Notes under the pieces: model-generated
Seen by the model: only the letters and a program-made list of their open reading frames with translations
Databases searched by the model: none
What the model was told of the DNA's origin: nothing
IMG/VR virus record: IMGVR_UViG_3300032053_000420
Coordinates: 1-27,394 of that record
Length of the DNA: 27,394 bases
Source of the DNA: a virus
Reading direction: 5' to 3' (one strand)
Shown here: in pieces, positions 6,760-14,102 of the stretch
Numbering within the stretch: the first letter of the stretch is position 1
Layout: each line of letters begins with the position of its first letter
Translations under genes and position numbers: made by a program

Positions 6760-7293
6760 CTATTTCAAATAATCTCTAATATCAAAACCATATTTCAACG
6801 AGTCTACTCTGTGTACGCCTATGAGGTACAGTATATACGAAGAAACGCTGGAGCCACGACCTACACCCCACACGAATTTGTTCTTTCTCATGTAATCTAC
6901 AAGAAATATAAACAACCGTAAAAGCATGATTAGATCACGTGCTTCATAGAGAGTATATTCATCGTTCACACGATCAACCTCTTGCTGTGTCTTACATTTA
7001 TCAATCAACCAGGAATGAACATTAATTTGTTGATAGACTGCCGGGAAAATCCATTCGTCAGCGCATTTTTGATGAAACTCGTCAAAAGTTAAAACTTCCT
7101 CCGGTGCATCTAAAAACGTTATTGTTTCAGGTAAAAGTGTTGATTGATATTCTTCGAAGAGATTAATTTCTTCATCGAAGATAACATTTAAGTGACTTAT
7201 ATTCTTTCCTTGGAGCAATAATTCTCTAAGGTTCTCACTCGATAGTATGGCCTGGCCATACATATTCACTTTTACACTTTCTTTGGCTTCCAT
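6760..7293 (-). CDS. DnaE-like (DNA polymerase III alpha) fragment protein
   Basis: The 177-residue protein ends with FVWGVGRGSSVSSYILYLIG and then HRVDSLKYGF. This is the GxGRGSxxxSxxxYxLGIxxxDPLxY motif of bacterial C-family polymerases (DnaE/PolC), which lies in the palm and contacts the incoming nucleotide. The preceding 140 residues resemble the helical part before it. The protein stops before the catalytic aspartates that follow this motif in DnaE and has no PHP domain, so it cannot be a polymerase alone. It has an intact ATG, an AGG ribosome-binding site and a normal stop, so it is probably a repurposed domain rather than decaying DNA. It overlaps the upstream gene by 22 bp. Confidence 0.7.
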   Translation of the reverse strand: MEAKESVKVNMYGQAILSSENLRELLLQGKNISHLNVIFDEEINLFEEYQSTLLPETITFLDAPEEVLTFDEFHQKCADEWIFPAVYQQINVHSWLIDKCKTQQEVDRVNDEYTLYEARDLIMLLRLFIFLVDYMRKNKFVWGVGRGSSVSSYILYLIGVHRVDSLKYGFDIRDYLK

Positions 7294-7991
7294 CTTTCTA
7301 CCTGAACAATTCGTGCTGGTTCTTTTGTTATGCCAATGTGTATATCCATATCTGTCATGGCCTTACGAAAATCATCCATGGGATCCGAGATATCCTTAAA
7401 CAATTCTTCATCTGGTATCACTGGCGTACCTTCGACGGCAATTGGTCTGACAAATTCGAAACAAAACCCATCGTCTCGAGCCCACCATGGAATTTTATCA
7501 CGCGTCGTACTTTCGGTATAATACTCGGTAGTTGTCGGCAATTCATAATCACCGTCGGAACAATCAAATGTGTATTCCAGGGACGTATCACTACCCTTTA
7601 ATTTCATTTCACCTACAATTAATCCTGTCCCGGCTAGGACCGATATCTTCGAATGTAATAATTGTATAAGTGTATCATCACCAGGGTTGCCAGGGCAATA
7701 CATCATAAGATTAGAAGAAAGATTTGCAATATACAAGTCGTCTTCAGTTCCTACATCGACCATAAGAATATTGGGTAAATTTGTATCTAACCAAAAATAT
7801 ATTTTCTGATATGTAAATCCGGCAGTATCCTCTATTTCTTCTCTTGTTTTACCTTTCTTGCCCGTAGCAACAAGATCCGCAGTTAATGTCCAATCAACGG
7901 GTGTAAGACAACCTTCTTGCAATCTAATTCCAGTAAAATCATATGAAAATGTCATATGACTCTTAATGATGTGTCTGCCACGTTTAATCAT
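7272..7991 (-). CDS. Hypothetical protein, 239 aa
   Basis: No family recognised. The protein looks beta-rich with many aromatic and acidic residues (IYFWLDTNLPNILMVDVGTE, DDLYIANLSSNLMMYCPG, WWARDDGFCFEFVRPIAV) and ends in basic ERWKPKKV. No membrane segment or catalytic motif is seen. The ATG at 7991 overlaps the upstream gene by 8 bp; a second in-frame ATG (7955) would remove twelve residues. It overlaps the DnaE-like gene downstream by 22 bp, so the two are coupled and may cooperate. Confidence 0.75.
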   Translation of the reverse strand: MIKRGRHIIKSHMTFSYDFTGIRLQEGCLTPVDWTLTADLVATGKKGKTREEIEDTAGFTYQKIYFWLDTNLPNILMVDVGTEDDLYIANLSSNLMMYCPGNPGDDTLIQLLHSKISVLAGTGLIVGEMKLKGSDTSLEYTFDCSDGDYELPTTTEYYTESTTRDKIPWWARDDGFCFEFVRPIAVEGTPVIPDEELFKDISDPMDDFRKAMTDMDIHIGITKEPARIVQVERWKPKKV

Positions 7992-8232
7992 CTATTTTTC
8001 CAAGCTCAATAGGTTTTAAATCTTCTGGATACTTTTTCTTAAATTCATCATCCATTCTATTTTGCATGCGTTCGCGCCGCTCATCTTCAAGAGATTGAAT
8101 TACTTCTTTGATGCTAAAAACTGTAGGATTATGCCCAAGTGAAACCTGAGCATTCATATAGGTGTATGCCTTGCCCAACCTTTCAATAATTTCTTCATCA
8201 GTTAGCTTTCTTACATCAAGAAATGGGTGCAT
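7984..8232 (-). CDS. Hypothetical small helical protein, 82 aa
   Basis: Unknown family. It is almost entirely helical and highly charged (LTDEEIIERLGKAYTYMNAQ, then SLEDERRERMQNRMDDEFKK), with no Cys and no membrane part. AAGGAG lies 6 nt before the ATG, and a NATAAATA box is 21 bp upstream, so it leads a leftward transcription unit that goes on to the DnaE-like and clamp-loader genes. Confidence 0.75.
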   Translation of the reverse strand: MHPFLDVRKLTDEEIIERLGKAYTYMNAQVSLGHNPTVFSIKEVIQSLEDERRERMQNRMDDEFKKKYPEDLKPIELGKIDD

Positions 8233-8253
8233 GGATACTCCTTGGGATCTCTG

Positions 8254-8261
8254 TATTTATG
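8254..8261 (-). promoter_or_regulatory. T4-late-like promoter box CATAAATA
   Basis: GCATAAATACAG on the minus strand, 21 bp before ATG 8232 and upstream of an AAGGAG ribosome-binding site. It is in the short gap between two genes. Confidence 0.55.
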
Positions 8262-8267
8262 CTGGGC

Positions 8268-8849
8268 TCAGAACAGCCTACTAATTGCTGATACAGCATC
8301 ATTATTTTTCCTCAGATAATCCGTGACTGCTTTTTGATATTTACCGGCCCATTCTTTATCATAGAAAACTGCAACATGTGATAGAGGACCGGGCAACAAT
8401 CCTATATCTGTTATCTTTATTACTATTTGCTCGACAGTATTTTCAATGCTCGAACAAACACAAAGATTGTGTGCAAATAACATCCGATCTATATCATCTT
8501 CCGTTATAATGTCGTCTAATGTCTTAGGACTAATTAACGGACCATATACTATAATTGGTTTCTCTATTGCATATATTCTTATATCGTCATATCCGTATGC
8601 TTTAGTAGATACATCGGTGTGAAAATATTCACATGGTTGGACAATATATACAACATCGTCTCTTAAATCAAGTAATTGCTCTATGAACTCAAGGCGGCAG
8701 GGCCAGACAAATGTAGGGTCATTTGCCTCAGGCCCGAGTTGTATTCTGTTTACTTCCGATGCCCTGCGTTTATAGTAGGCAACATCTTCAGGAGAACTTT
8801 TTAAGTATTTGAAATCCCTAAATTCGGAATTGTATAGATCAAGATTCAT
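8268..8849 (-). CDS. Hypothetical protein, 193 aa
   Basis: No family recognised. It is soluble with a mixed alpha/beta look (VAYYKRRASEVNRIQLGPEA, VVYIVQPCEYFHTDVSTKAY, IYAIEKPIIVYGPLISPKT). Several Cys (WPCRLEF, QPCEYF, LCVCSS) are present but not in a zinc-finger spacing. The ATG at 8849 lies within the end of the upstream gene (11-bp overlap). Part of the accessory block of small unknown genes. Confidence 0.72.
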   Translation of the reverse strand: MNLDLYNSEFRDFKYLKSSPEDVAYYKRRASEVNRIQLGPEANDPTFVWPCRLEFIEQLLDLRDDVVYIVQPCEYFHTDVSTKAYGYDDIRIYAIEKPIIVYGPLISPKTLDDIITEDDIDRMLFAHNLCVCSSIENTVEQIVIKITDIGLLPGPLSHVAVFYDKEWAGKYQKAVTDYLRKNNDAVSAISRLF

Positions 8850-9270
8850 CCGTTTCTACTACCTCATGGATAGTGAACCATCGTGTAGGCCACATTTTTA
8901 CCTGTATGGCTCTTGTGTCGATGGATAGTCTAAATTGCAGAGCATCTAATTCATCTTCAAAGCAAAGATATCCGCGTGATACATGCGCCCAGTCGGTATT
9001 GAACAGGGAACTAAGAATCTGCTGTTGATTCATTCCATTGAAATGTGCAGGTCCCGGCGGCGCTGGATGTCCGTGATCATTCTTAACCTGCACCTGCTCA
9101 TATTCGAGCTTAGAATATCCCCAGGTGCCATGTATTAACTTATAGGCATTCCGCGTGACTTTCCTATAATCGGCTTCTGCCTGATCCATAGGAATCTCGT
9201 GGCTATACTCCATTCTCACCACATAAGGATCTGGAAAAAATATCTTTGTGCGAGTATGGAGTAATTTCAT
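8839..9270 (-). CDS. Hypothetical protein with FxDxxDAxxFxLxx motif, 143 aa
   Basis: Unknown function. Near its C-terminus it has YLCFEDELDALQFRLSI followed by a Trp-rich strand pair (VKMWPTRWFTIHEVVE). The FEDELDALQFRL pattern recurs at the C-termini of at least three other small proteins here (11051, 11251, 13853), so it belongs to a family of small phage proteins sharing this mini-domain. The middle is Pro/Gly/His-rich (DHGHPAPPGPAHF). The start ATG shares its A with the upstream stop (TAATG). Confidence 0.74.
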   Translation of the reverse strand: MKLLHTRTKIFFPDPYVVRMEYSHEIPMDQAEADYRKVTRNAYKLIHGTWGYSKLEYEQVQVKNDHGHPAPPGPAHFNGMNQQQILSSLFNTDWAHVSRGYLCFEDELDALQFRLSIDTRAIQVKMWPTRWFTIHEVVETDES

Positions 9271-9512
9271 TACAGATATTCGTGATGCTGCCTGTGGAAA
9301 GCAGTTACGTCATCCTTTTCGGAAAAACGAATTACAACGAATTGGCCCTGATCAATCTCGGTATAAAGACCTCTCGACTTCTTAAGGCTTTCGGTGATTT
9401 CTTCCTGACGGCGATAATAGCTTGTAGGATGCATACGAACAGACATCCAACCAGCCGTATAGCTAGCAACACGAATTGGGTCGCCCGTAATGCACTTGCC
9501 TTGTTGTTTCAT
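9270..9512 (-). CDS. Hypothetical protein, 80 aa, possible member of the same mini-domain family
   Basis: Unknown family. It is a basic protein with a Tyr/Arg-rich middle (SVRMHPTSYYRRQEEITE) and a C-terminal VVIRFSEKDDVTAFHRQHH. That end resembles the FxDxxDAxxFxL motif of neighbours but with His/Arg in place of the final Leu/Trp. An AGGAG ribosome-binding site is 6-7 nt before ATG 9512. It is coupled to the next gene by TAATG. Confidence 0.72.
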   Translation of the reverse strand: MKQQGKCITGDPIRVASYTAGWMSVRMHPTSYYRRQEEITESLKKSRGLYTEIDQGQFVVIRFSEKDDVTAFHRQHHEYL

Positions 9513-9525
9513 TCACTTCTCCTGG

Positions 9526-9789
9526 TTAACGATGAATATGTTTCCACTTATCAAATACACTCTGCGCAATCTCGGGAACGGCACCACCGCCTCCCACAAT
9601 CTTGGCAATAAGTTTTGTAGAAATGCGATATTCCTGTCCAGAGACAGTTCGAATATTGAAGCAAAAGTCATCCATGAGTTTGTCTATTACCAACTCCTCC
9701 GAACCTTTGTCGAAGGAGAAGGATTCAACAAACTTAAGGAGGACAGTTGCTCCGCAAGTTGTATAAATTGAATCAGCCTGGTATACCAT
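9526..9789 (-). CDS. Hypothetical protein, 87 aa
   Basis: No family recognised. It has two likely strands near the N-terminus (TCGATVLLKFVESFSF) and a helix-rich end with IAKIVGGGGAVPEIAQSVFD. No signal or membrane segment. The start shares its A with the stop of the gene upstream (TAATG), so the two are cotranslated. Confidence 0.72.
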   Translation of the reverse strand: MVYQADSIYTTCGATVLLKFVESFSFDKGSEELVIDKLMDDFCFNIRTVSGQEYRISTKLIAKIVGGGGAVPEIAQSVFDKWKHIHR

Positions 9790-10058
9790 TAAAGGAGACT
9801 GAGATACAACGAAGACGCGGGATCAAAGTCCTGACGGAACACGTAGATCTTGGGGCTGACTGACTTGCCCTGCTTCAGGGTCTTCAGTACACGGCCTTCC
9901 ATGGTCCACTTGTCTTCGCCCTTGCCGACGTTTGCGTTCAGCCAGTTAACGAGCTTGTAGAAATGGTCACGATCACGAATCGTAACACGGAAGGTATGAG
10001 CCGCGTTCTGTTCCTTCAGGTTCACCGGAGGTGCCTTGGGAGTAGTTTGCTTGTTCAT
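9789..10058 (-). CDS. Hypothetical basic protein, 89 aa
   Basis: Unknown. After a Pro-rich start it has HTFRVTIRDRDHFYKLVNWL, then a Lys/Gly-rich part (VLKTLKQGKSVSPKIYVFRQ). Net positive charge with alternating strands and a helix is compatible with nucleic-acid binding, but no named domain is visible. The DNA here is more GC-rich than in adjacent genes (many C-ending codons, for example in the stretch 9850-10050), unlike the AT-rich neighbours; this may mark recent acquisition or high expression. Confidence 0.74.
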   Translation of the reverse strand: MNKQTTPKAPPVNLKEQNAAHTFRVTIRDRDHFYKLVNWLNANVGKGEDKWTMEGRVLKTLKQGKSVSPKIYVFRQDFDPASSLYLSLL

Positions 10059-10119
10059 ATTACACTTTCTGTAAGTTAGGTTGTTGAGCTTATATTTTAA
10101 CAGGGTTCGCTACCTATGT

Positions 10120-10296
10120 CTACCAGAATTTAATCTCACGACACAAACTACATTTATAGGCGGTAGAATTATGTGAATGGCCATCTTCGTACCATGCTGC
10201 ATTATGTGGGCACTTTCCTTGAAGAATTAAAAATGCCTGCTCTTCTTTAGAAGGTTGTAGGAACCATCCTTCTACAGATTTATCACGATCATTCAT
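10120..10296 (-). CDS. Small zinc-ribbon-like protein, 58 aa
   Basis: The C-terminal half has KCPHNAAWYEDGHSHNSTAY followed by KCSLCREIKFW: a CxH pair and a CxxC pair placed to bind one zinc ion. Such small zinc proteins are frequent in T4-like accessory regions and usually bind nucleic acid or protein. I chose ATG 10296, which overlaps the dCMP deaminase stop by 8 bp; an in-frame GTG at 10323 would add nine residues deeper inside that gene. The 60 bp downstream hold no gene. Confidence 0.68.
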   Translation of the reverse strand: MNDRDKSVEGWFLQPSKEEQAFLILQGKCPHNAAWYEDGHSHNSTAYKCSLCREIKFW

Positions 10297-10750
10297 CTGG
10301 TTTTGCCGCAAGTATTTTGACACCTGCCTCTAAAAGCATTTCCTGTGCTACTAACATATCCTCTTGCCATCTTTCTGGCATTTTTTCTGCTATGTAATTC
10401 TCGTCTACTACTAGAGTCCTAATCTTACGCTGAATGATAGATTGGGCGCAGTTGGTACATGGAGAAAATGTAACAAACATCACGCAGCCACTTAAATCGC
10501 CCTTTGGAGCCAAATCCATTGCATTGCGCTCTGCGTGTGCCATCCACTTGTATTTATATGGGCGTTCGTGGCGTGCTGGAACTGTATCATCAATTCCCAT
10601 GGGCATGCCATTAAACCCCCACGATACTGGAGAGCCGTCAGCATTAGTAATAACTGCGCCAACTTTGGTCGATTCGTCTTTGGACCAGGATGCTACCTCC
10701 TTTGCCATCTTTAAAAGACGGCCAGCCCATTTTTTATTTGTTACATCCAT
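10289..10750 (-). CDS. dCMP/deoxycytidylate deaminase-family protein
   Basis: This is a zinc-dependent cytidine/deoxycytidylate deaminase: WGFNGMP near 44-50, HAE at 72-74 (zinc ligand and catalytic Glu), and SPCTNCAQ with C98 and C101 as the other zinc ligands. These enzymes convert dCMP to dUMP, the precursor for dTMP, and are standard phage nucleotide-supply genes; T4 Cd is 193 aa, this one 153. The start ATG 10750 shares its A with the upstream TAA stop. It sits in the same run as MazG. An insertion between GFNGMP and HAE (DTVPARHERPYKYKW) is typical of the dCMP branch. Confidence 0.92.
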   Translation of the reverse strand: MDVTNKKWAGRLLKMAKEVASWSKDESTKVGAVITNADGSPVSWGFNGMPMGIDDTVPARHERPYKYKWMAHAERNAMDLAPKGDLSGCVMFVTFSPCTNCAQSIIQRKIRTLVVDENYIAEKMPERWQEDMLVAQEMLLEAGVKILAAKPDE

Positions 10751-11058
10751 TATCTTGACAAACTTTCTTTTGTAATAATTTGTCCGAGCTCTTCTCCAAG
10801 GTCTTCCTTATCCGTAACTATGTAAAGATTAGAAAATCCCCGATCACGAACAGGATCATAAGTGGCAAATTGGATTACCTTCCCGCCTATCGCATTATAG
10901 ACCGTAAAATTCATACCGTTGTTTCCATCACCTATACTGTTGGCGCCCCTGGATTTTACAGGACTGCCGTGATATGACGTAACTTCCTCGGGCTGCGGGG
11001 CGTTCGCGTCAGAGCTTATTGCCCATTTCACAAGTCTACGTAAAAGTTTCTTAACCAT
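10750..11058 (-). CDS. Hypothetical protein, 102 aa
   Basis: No functional family known to me. A basic N-terminal helix (MVKKLLRRLVKWAISS) is followed by a linker and a compact domain: NFTVYNAIGGKVIQFATYD, then NLYIVTDKEDLGEELGQII. The second part looks like a small beta-sheet domain with an acidic helix. It is coupled to the dCMP deaminase gene by TAATG. Confidence 0.74.
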   Translation of the reverse strand: MVKKLLRRLVKWAISSDANAPQPEEVTSYHGSPVKSRGANSIGDGNNGMNFTVYNAIGGKVIQFATYDPVRDRGFSNLYIVTDKEDLGEELGQIITKESLSR

Positions 11059-11254
11059 TATAACTCCATCTTAATTTAAATACTATTAGATCTGCTGCCT
11101 CTTTGAATGCGTAAATTCTGCCTTCCGTGGCATAATATCCGTACCAATCCCGGAATCTTCTTCCTATATTTTCCCGGCACCAATCATCTATACTGTCGTT
11201 ATTAGACATAATGGTAATTTGAAATGGCCAGACTTCTTGTTTTAATTTTCTCAC
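11051..11254 (-). CDS. Small protein ending in FxxxxDxxxFxLxW motif, 67 aa
   Basis: Function unknown. It begins with a strand (VWPFQITIMSNN), then DDWCRENIGRRFRDWYGYYA, and ends RIYAFKEAADLIVFKLRWSY. The last part matches the C-terminus of the neighbour at 11251 (DNEDATLFKLTW) and of the gene at 13853. The most likely start is GTG 11254, overlapping the upstream stop (GTGA); TTG 11260 is two codons longer. The layout, a W-rich centre followed by the motif, looks like one small fold that has been duplicated. Confidence 0.7.
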   Translation of the reverse strand: MRKLKQEVWPFQITIMSNNDSIDDWCRENIGRRFRDWYGYYATEGRIYAFKEAADLIVFKLRWSYNG

Positions 11255-11532
11255 ATCCAAGTTAGCTTAAAAAGTGTTGCATCCTCGTTGTCGGTAATAA
11301 GCACAGTGTACATAGGATTACCGGAATTAAATCTAAAGGTGCAATCATACACCCCTGTCATATTTTCCTCCATCCATTTCTCAAAGTCTATATCATTAGT
11401 GGGATAGACCCAACAGTGCCATCCTTTGATATCCTCTCTAAATTCCCGAAGGGCACCGCTCGAATCACGAAGTATAACAGGAATATCTTGCCAACCATCA
11501 TCATATCGCCAATGATTTACAAATGGTTTCAT
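11251..11532 (-). CDS. Small protein with DNEDATLFKLTW motif, 93 aa
   Basis: Function unknown. N-terminal NHWRYDDGWQDIPVIL, middle GWHCWVYPTNDIDFEKWMEE, then YDCTFRFNSGNPMYTVLITD and finally NEDATLFKLTWM. The end is the clearest copy of the mini-domain shared with 11051, 13853 and, more weakly, 8839 and 9270. ATG 11532 overlaps the upstream stop (ATGA). The compact size and absence of catalytic residues suggest a binding or modulating protein. Confidence 0.74.
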   Translation of the reverse strand: MKPFVNHWRYDDGWQDIPVILRDSSGALREFREDIKGWHCWVYPTNDIDFEKWMEENMTGVYDCTFRFNSGNPMYTVLITDNEDATLFKLTWM

Positions 11533-11777
11533 ACACCGAGTAATCTTTTAATAACTAAAAATTCTTCCCAGGCTTCTTTTAGTGCAGGATGTTTACTAAG
11601 TTGTTCCTCTGTCGGAACGGTAAATGATGCCAGTTCGGCTCCCGATGCTGAAAATCCTATCCAGGCGGATCCTTGCCAGATATATGCTTTATTTAGGGTT
11701 TGATCAAAATAGCAATCCCCAGCTATTGGATTTTGTGATGGGCCACTGAGCCAATTTATTCCCGTGGTTATTTCCAA
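11529..11777 (-). CDS. Small protein with fibre-like motif and WEE C-terminus, 82 aa
   Basis: The first half has NPIAGDCYFDQTLNKAYIWQ followed by GSAWIGF, a pattern (GDxYxD....YxWxGSxW) seen in tail-fibre and head-decoration proteins. The second half, TEEQLSKHPALKEAWEEFLV, is a helix that resembles the end of the gene at 13318 (DEEYLRHKNATLMRAWEEYQ). The start is TTG 11777 with AAGGTG 5 nt upstream. Structural or adaptor role possible; not shown. Confidence 0.7.
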   Translation of the reverse strand: MEITTGINWLSGPSQNPIAGDCYFDQTLNKAYIWQGSAWIGFSASGAELASFTVPTEEQLSKHPALKEAWEEFLVIKRLLGV

Positions 11778-11779
11778 AA

Positions 11780-12133
11780 TTACACCTTATCTAATCTTGC
11801 CGAAGCATGCTCGTCAGTGTACTTTTCTGGATAACGCTTTGTCAACTTATCAATGTTTGCCTGCATCAGTTCTTCAAACGATACATTTAGTGTGCGGCAA
11901 GCAAGTGCCATGTACCAAAGCAGGTCTCCCAATTCTTCTTTTGCATTTACAACATCAAGTGGCTTGCTGTAAATGAAAGACTTCTTAACTGCATCAAGCA
12001 GTTCTCCAGCTTCGCCGGAAATTCCCAATGTTGCGTGTAATAGGTCATACATCTCTGGGAGGATTACAACACCCTCTGCCGCGATATGTTTGCATGTACG
12101 ATCTGATAATTCTAAATACTTTGTTGTGTTCAT
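11780..12133 (-). CDS. mazG: MazG-like nucleotide pyrophosphohydrolase
   Basis: This 117-residue all-alpha protein has the MazG signature: ISGEAGELLDAVKK with EAGE at 41-44 and KEELGDLLWYMA with E66, E67 and D70, the Mg-binding acidic residues. MazG-type enzymes hydrolyse (d)NTPs to NMP and pyrophosphate; in phages they may trim unusual nucleotides or alter ppGpp-linked starvation signals. Length fits a single-domain phage MazG. AAGGA precedes the ATG. It lies in the accessory block close to dCMP deaminase. Confidence 0.9.
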   Translation of the reverse strand: MNTTKYLELSDRTCKHIAAEGVVILPEMYDLLHATLGISGEAGELLDAVKKSFIYSKPLDVVNAKEELGDLLWYMALACRTLNVSFEELMQANIDKLTKRYPEKYTDEHASARLDKV

Positions 12134-12145
12134 TTTGTTCCTTAA

Positions 12146-13315
12146 TTAGACGTAAGTTTCGTTCTTAACGTGTTTGACTATTTTATAGAATTTCGCAAAA
12201 TTGTCAAACGAAAAGCTCGGCTTCGTCTTAGAACTGCCGTACATAAGAGACTTTCTACGCTCTGTTAATGTTAGGGTTTTTGAATTTGCCATGTCAACCG
12301 GCAACAACTCGCATGCATCAAATGCGTCAGTAGTTATAGGTATTAAGGACATCGTGTTATATGTATATGGATAGTCTACAAGATATTTGGTACCATTTTT
12401 ATGTTCGAGCATCAATATACTGTTATCCCCGGTTGTTGTTGCTGCCCCTATATAAAAGATACTGGTAGCTTCCGTTTCTGAAATTTCTTCAAATGATAAT
12501 GAAACCTTAGGCACAGCATGCAGGGAGGCGTGTGTAACTCTTCCATGCACTCCGAAATATTTGCCAGCCATATTTGAACTACTACCAAAATAAGAATTAC
12601 CTCGATCAATTCCCCGTCTTATTCTCTCTAGTGATTCCTCCCTTGTCATTGGCTGCATGGCTGGCGCAATTACTTTCAATATCTTTAAATCAGTTTGGTA
12701 ATGGTAGTTGCCAATCCCCACTTCAATTACCTGGCGGCGCATAAACACCTGCGGTTTATATTCATTTTTATATGAATCTAGCATAGGCCCATATAGGGAG
12801 ATTATTCCCAGATATACACCTTGCAATTTATTCTGAAGAAGGACAGTGTCGCCAATTTGAACAGCCCTCATGCTTACCTTGCCCTCAATGAGTTCAGTAT
12901 TTCGAACAGCTTCAAGATAGTTACTCGAACTTACTGGAACAAGTGTCATTTTTGTTTCAGTATTTTCTCTAGCCCACACACACTTTTCCTGGATTAGACC
13001 TTCTGTAATTCCCGTAACATGCAATATCTTCTCTAGATTCTGTGAACTAATTCTGACTAGAAATCCGCGGGGATCAATAACCAGCCATGTTTGGTCAACC
13101 GATCCCCAATTTTTTCTGTCTGTTTTATGGAGAGTAAATCCCGGTAACGGAATATTCTCGTGATCCATTAGCGTAGAGTATTTCTTAGTTATATTTTCAA
13201 GCTTACGTTTTTCGTTAGCCGACTCTCCGTATGGGATAACCTCTGCTTCAGGAAGTTCGTATTTACTCTTAGTTGAATCCCAGCCAAAATATATATTTCT
13301 TGCAATATTGAGCAT
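12146..13315 (-). CDS. Hypothetical protein, 389 aa
   Basis: No family recognised. It has a conserved-looking N-terminal half (TWLVIDPRGFLVRISSQNLE, GLIQEKCVWARENTE). The centre has barrel-like repeated strands (AVQIGDTVLLQNKLQGVYLG, reminiscent of an SH3/KOW-type strand pattern) and the C-terminal helical end is basic. A strand-rich segment KNGTKYLVDYPYTYN lies near 310. No membrane segment and no catalytic signature. It is the largest gene of the 7-14 kb block; AAGG lies before the ATG. Function unknown. Confidence 0.76.
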   Translation of the reverse strand: MLNIARNIYFGWDSTKSKYELPEAEVIPYGESANEKRKLENITKKYSTLMDHENIPLPGFTLHKTDRKNWGSVDQTWLVIDPRGFLVRISSQNLEKILHVTGITEGLIQEKCVWARENTETKMTLVPVSSSNYLEAVRNTELIEGKVSMRAVQIGDTVLLQNKLQGVYLGIISLYGPMLDSYKNEYKPQVFMRRQVIEVGIGNYHYQTDLKILKVIAPAMQPMTREESLERIRRGIDRGNSYFGSSSNMAGKYFGVHGRVTHASLHAVPKVSLSFEEISETEATSIFYIGAATTTGDNSILMLEHKNGTKYLVDYPYTYNTMSLIPITTDAFDACELLPVDMANSKTLTLTERRKSLMYGSSKTKPSFSFDNFAKFYKIVKHVKNETYV

Positions 13316-13317
13316 CT

Positions 13318-13623
13318 CTACCTTGTTAGTCTTAGTAATAATTGGTATTCTTCCCAGGCCCTCATAAGAGTGGCATTTTTATGTCGTAGATATTCCTCGT
13401 CCGATAATTCTTCTAATCGAACTATATCTCTAACAAAATTTTCAAATCCGCCAGGCGAATGGAATACAACATTCATTTTTATGGTCGATGACCTAACCAT
13501 ACTATATGACATGGCTGACCCAGCAAAACTGAGATCATCCGTTTCGACACCTACATCAACCGCAATAAGTGAGTGGTATCTATGAAATAGCTCGCATAAC
13601 CTATTATAGTCTATTTTTTCCAT
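13318..13623 (-). CDS. Hypothetical protein, 101 aa, WEEY C-terminus
   Basis: Function unknown. It has an N-terminal helix, two strands (SLIAVDVGVETDDLSF and STIKMNVVFHSPGGFENFV) and a C-terminal helix LSDEEYLRHKNATLMRAWEE. That helix resembles the end of the 82-aa protein at 11529. It overlaps the upstream gene by 20 bp and is followed 2 bp later by the 389-aa gene. Confidence 0.73.
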   Translation of the reverse strand: MEKIDYNRLCELFHRYHSLIAVDVGVETDDLSFAGSAMSYSMVRSSTIKMNVVFHSPGGFENFVRDIVRLEELSDEEYLRHKNATLMRAWEEYQLLLRLTR

Positions 13624-13810
13624 CTGTGGCAGTTAGTTGTTTGATCCTACGCTGCACATTGGAATGTAGAATCAAAAATTGTTGCTGCTCTTCGGGATTC
13701 GGAGTGTTCCTTATTAGCTGCATATAATTTTCGTCGAGGATTGTTGCGTCATCAAGATTAGAATGCTTGATGATAACAAGGCGTTGCTTTAGTTCAGCAT
13801 TATCGTACAT
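13604..13810 (-). CDS. Small helical protein, 68 aa
   Basis: Unknown. Almost wholly helical and polar (LKQRLVIIKHSNLDDATILD, NPEEQQQFLILHSNVQRRIK). The ATG at 13810 is chosen because AGAGGAG lies 6-7 nt before it; a TTG 27 nt further upstream lacks this. A NATAAATA box lies about 28 bp upstream, so this begins a transcription unit. Confidence 0.72.
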   Translation of the reverse strand: MYDNAELKQRLVIIKHSNLDDATILDENYMQLIRNTPNPEEQQQFLILHSNVQRRIKQLTATDGKNRL

Positions 13811-13838
13811 AGTGTTCTCCTCTGTAAGTTCTACCAAC

Positions 13839-13846
13839 TATTTATT
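13839..13846 (-). promoter_or_regulatory. T4-late-like promoter box AATAAATA
   Basis: GGAATAAATAG on the minus strand about 28 bp upstream of ATG 13810, in the only gap between this gene and the one above it. The first base differs from the usual G or C. Confidence 0.45.
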
Positions 13847-13852
13847 CCGCTG

Positions 13853-14083
13853 TCAAATACCTAGGCCAAATTGCATCCTAAACATGGTGGCATCTGTGCC
13901 GTCCTCGAAACCAAATTTGTTGCCACCTAGCATTGTCCATCTACCTTCGAGATTCGTAACACACCAGATAACAATTCCCCTTTTAGCAATTTCATGATAC
14001 GGGAGATTTATACTTGTAAAGGTCCAAGATGTTTCCTTATCACGAATCAACTCGTTCATAGGAACATACATATTTTTATCCAT
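13853..14083 (-). CDS. Small protein with FEDGTDATMFRMQF motif, 76 aa
   Basis: Function unknown; another member of the mini-domain family, ending GGNKFGFEDGTDATMFRMQF. The rest has WTFTSINLPYHEIAKRGIVI and WCVTNLEGRWTML strands. ATG 14083 is the start: AAGGAG sits upstream, and the earlier in-frame ATG at 14104 lies within the -10 box of a sigma-70 promoter and would not be transcribed. The first gene downstream of the strongest promoter in the window is usually an early gene, so host takeover or regulation is a reasonable guess. Confidence 0.76.
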   Translation of the reverse strand: MDKNMYVPMNELIRDKETSWTFTSINLPYHEIAKRGIVIWCVTNLEGRWTMLGGNKFGFEDGTDATMFRMQFGLGI

Positions 14084-14102
14084 ACACCTCTCCTTAGTAA
14101 GC

